Assembly (NCBI GenBank): GCA_022707665.1 | Contig: JAKJAE010000130.1 | Coordinates: 1-7,146, forward strand | From: Chloroflexota bacterium | Lineage (GTDB): Bacteria > Chloroflexota > Anaerolineae > B4-G1 > SLSP01 | Direction: 5' to 3' | DNA length: 7,146 nt | In this document: positions 7,001 through 7,146 of the stretch, in pieces | Layout of the letters: every line of letters begins with the position of its first letter | How positions within the stretch are numbered: position 1 is the first letter of the stretch | Program-made: the position numbers and the translations under genes | The notes under the pieces: generated by a model | The model's input: the letters and a program-made list of their open reading frames with translations, nothing else | What the model was told of the DNA's origin: nothing | Databases searched by the model: none

Positions 7001-7146
7001 CAACGCCTGGGGGTACCTCGCCAGGGCCCAGTCTGCATTGGCGCAGCTCGACGCAGCGGAGATGAGCCTGCAACGCGCCCTGGCGCTGCGTGGCGACGAC
7101 CTGAACCCGGGTGCCGTCGTTGAGTTGCACGCTGAGCGTGCCTATC
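4044..7146 (+). CDS. SARP-like regulator: winged helix-BTAD-STAND ATPase-TPR (C-terminus beyond window)
   Basis: Open for 1034 codons and cut by the window end. Domains in order: OmpR-type winged helix (about 3-92; LLAYLAVE..HSRAALAGLLWPD..RQNLRQTLLYVRQAL); bacterial transcriptional activation domain (about 98-255; YRGEFLAGF, ELGVEP at 237-242); Pro-rich linker; STAND/NB-ARC-type ATPase with LGRENEL (274-280), Walker A GPGGIGKT (299-306, K305), Walker B LLVLDN (373-378), ATSRE (413-417) and GVPLGVELAA (482-491); a winged segment ending YAFHSTIAEYAAEKL (586-600); and TPRs from about 740 in a 40-residue register. The layout matches AfsR/SARP-type regulators, in which ATP and a ligand sensed by the TPR part gate DNA binding; the ligand is unknown. 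All ATPase motifs look intact. A Cys/His cluster (C113, H116, H118, C124, C127) interrupts the BTAD. The ATG at 4044 is chosen because the first winged-helix strand begins at residue 4. No C-terminal LuxR helix is within the window. Confidence 0.93.
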   Translation, partial: MAHLTLTFLGTFHVTYDDQVLTAFATDKARGLLAYLAVENGRAHSRAALAGLLWPDQAEDRARQNLRQTLLYVRQALGPAANRLQVDRDVVELKLGTDDVVDVATCIQLSDACRRHSHRRRDGCLPCLKRQEAMATLYRGEFLAGFYVDNSDRFEEWAVLNREWLHQQAIEALDALTTFHDRRGDLQAAREAAHRHVALEPWSEEAHRALIQLLAREGNRSGALAQYEACRRALRDELGVEPTLQTQALRDRIRRGALPAPSPVPAPRRPPPTLGRENELSELAEALASPYARLVTLVGPGGIGKTHLALQCAYDHVGLFNDGVATVSLGSLGTEATDAEVGSAVAEALGLSPDPAGDPWTAILQHLRERAMLLVLDNLEQLLSRPDTDPNAPGCVDRIARLLNQAPGLVILATSRERLRLVNEQVYDLEGLAYPTSISEPDPQRFGAVALFVERARQVQRRFALDGTTLPDVLRICELVEGVPLGVELAATTLADRPLAEIGPTLDGLVTPLRDATPRHRSLRAAFEHSWALLTGAEQNHLATLSVFVGPFDSAMASVVLGTPGAPVLAALSRKSLLRRTEDDRYAFHSTIAEYAAEKLAADPEGAARARARHAAAYADLAEQLEPRLRSAGAATATNIIRREHANWRAAWGWAVENGDGDLLVSLLGTLGLHFRLCGPLPEGIALLRSADQPGMPSRLHARLQIELARLLSAGAHFVEAHEAAEHGLTLATDAAAQSDDRSIVAEAQLAVGQILVQRAQYEPARAHLAVARELAQAVGLPLVEADALRELANIANRKNAIEEGRARYTEALAIYRTHGDLRGETAVLNNLGTLEQDVGNQATSRALLEQALVYYRDLGDDRGAAKALNNLANLAAGEGAYSEALAQYGEALRLLELMGNTRGQSVILNNRGTVYWAVGQYAEAGSHYRRALRIYRESGNEQASAETLANMALLAHSTGDHATAVRTAEQAIAISEIYEDIENLANAWGYLARAQSALAQLDAAEMSLQRALALRGDDLNPGAVVELHAERAY

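Noticed and set aside
6141..7130. Minus-strand frame (329 aa) opposite the TPR region
   Set aside because: The plus strand carries clear in-register TPRs with matching codon usage; the antisense frame shows no domain or start signal.

Overview
The window is a GC-rich stretch with two divergent transcription units around a 269-bp intergenic region (3775-4043). Organism type is inferred from protein architecture only. An N-terminal OmpR-type winged helix + BTAD + STAND ATPase + TPR regulator, a small basic 'YLLRLW...WRASLE...RRGFA' protein and a secreted protein with an 'IYLPL.VR' segment are together typical of Chloroflexota (Anaerolineae, Caldilineae, Chloroflexia or relatives). No marker gene allows a finer placement.

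Left unit (minus strand, read 3774 to 1): three genes in the same direction with gaps of 23 and 34 bp, so very probably one operon. The first encodes a 368-aa lipoprotein with a Pro/Thr-rich spacer and an NHL-type beta-propeller. The second encodes an 84-aa small protein with no export signal. The third encodes a large exported protein with a signal peptide and at least three fibronectin-III-like units; it is still open at base 1 after 785 codons. Each gene has a recognisable Shine-Dalgarno sequence, and that of the large exported protein matches the 16S 3' end over nine bases.

Right unit (plus strand, 4044 to beyond 7146): one very large gene, open for 1034 codons. It encodes a SARP-like signal-transducing regulator: winged helix, BTAD, STAND/NB-ARC-type ATPase, a second helical/winged segment, then seven TPR units in a strict 40-residue register. 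Its TATAAT box lies nine bases upstream of the ATG, so the transcript is probably leaderless or nearly so.

The intergenic region is unusually structured. It holds an 11-bp-phased direct repeat of CCGTCATA, an imperfect 27-bp palindrome, a 16-bp AACCGAT/ATCGGTT palindrome, a small 12-bp inverted repeat and an 8-bp tandem repeat upstream of the -10 box. The simplest model, which is inference, is that the regulator binds here to control itself and the divergent envelope operon. No RNA gene, mobile element, CRISPR array or clear terminator was seen. Both outer genes run off the window.
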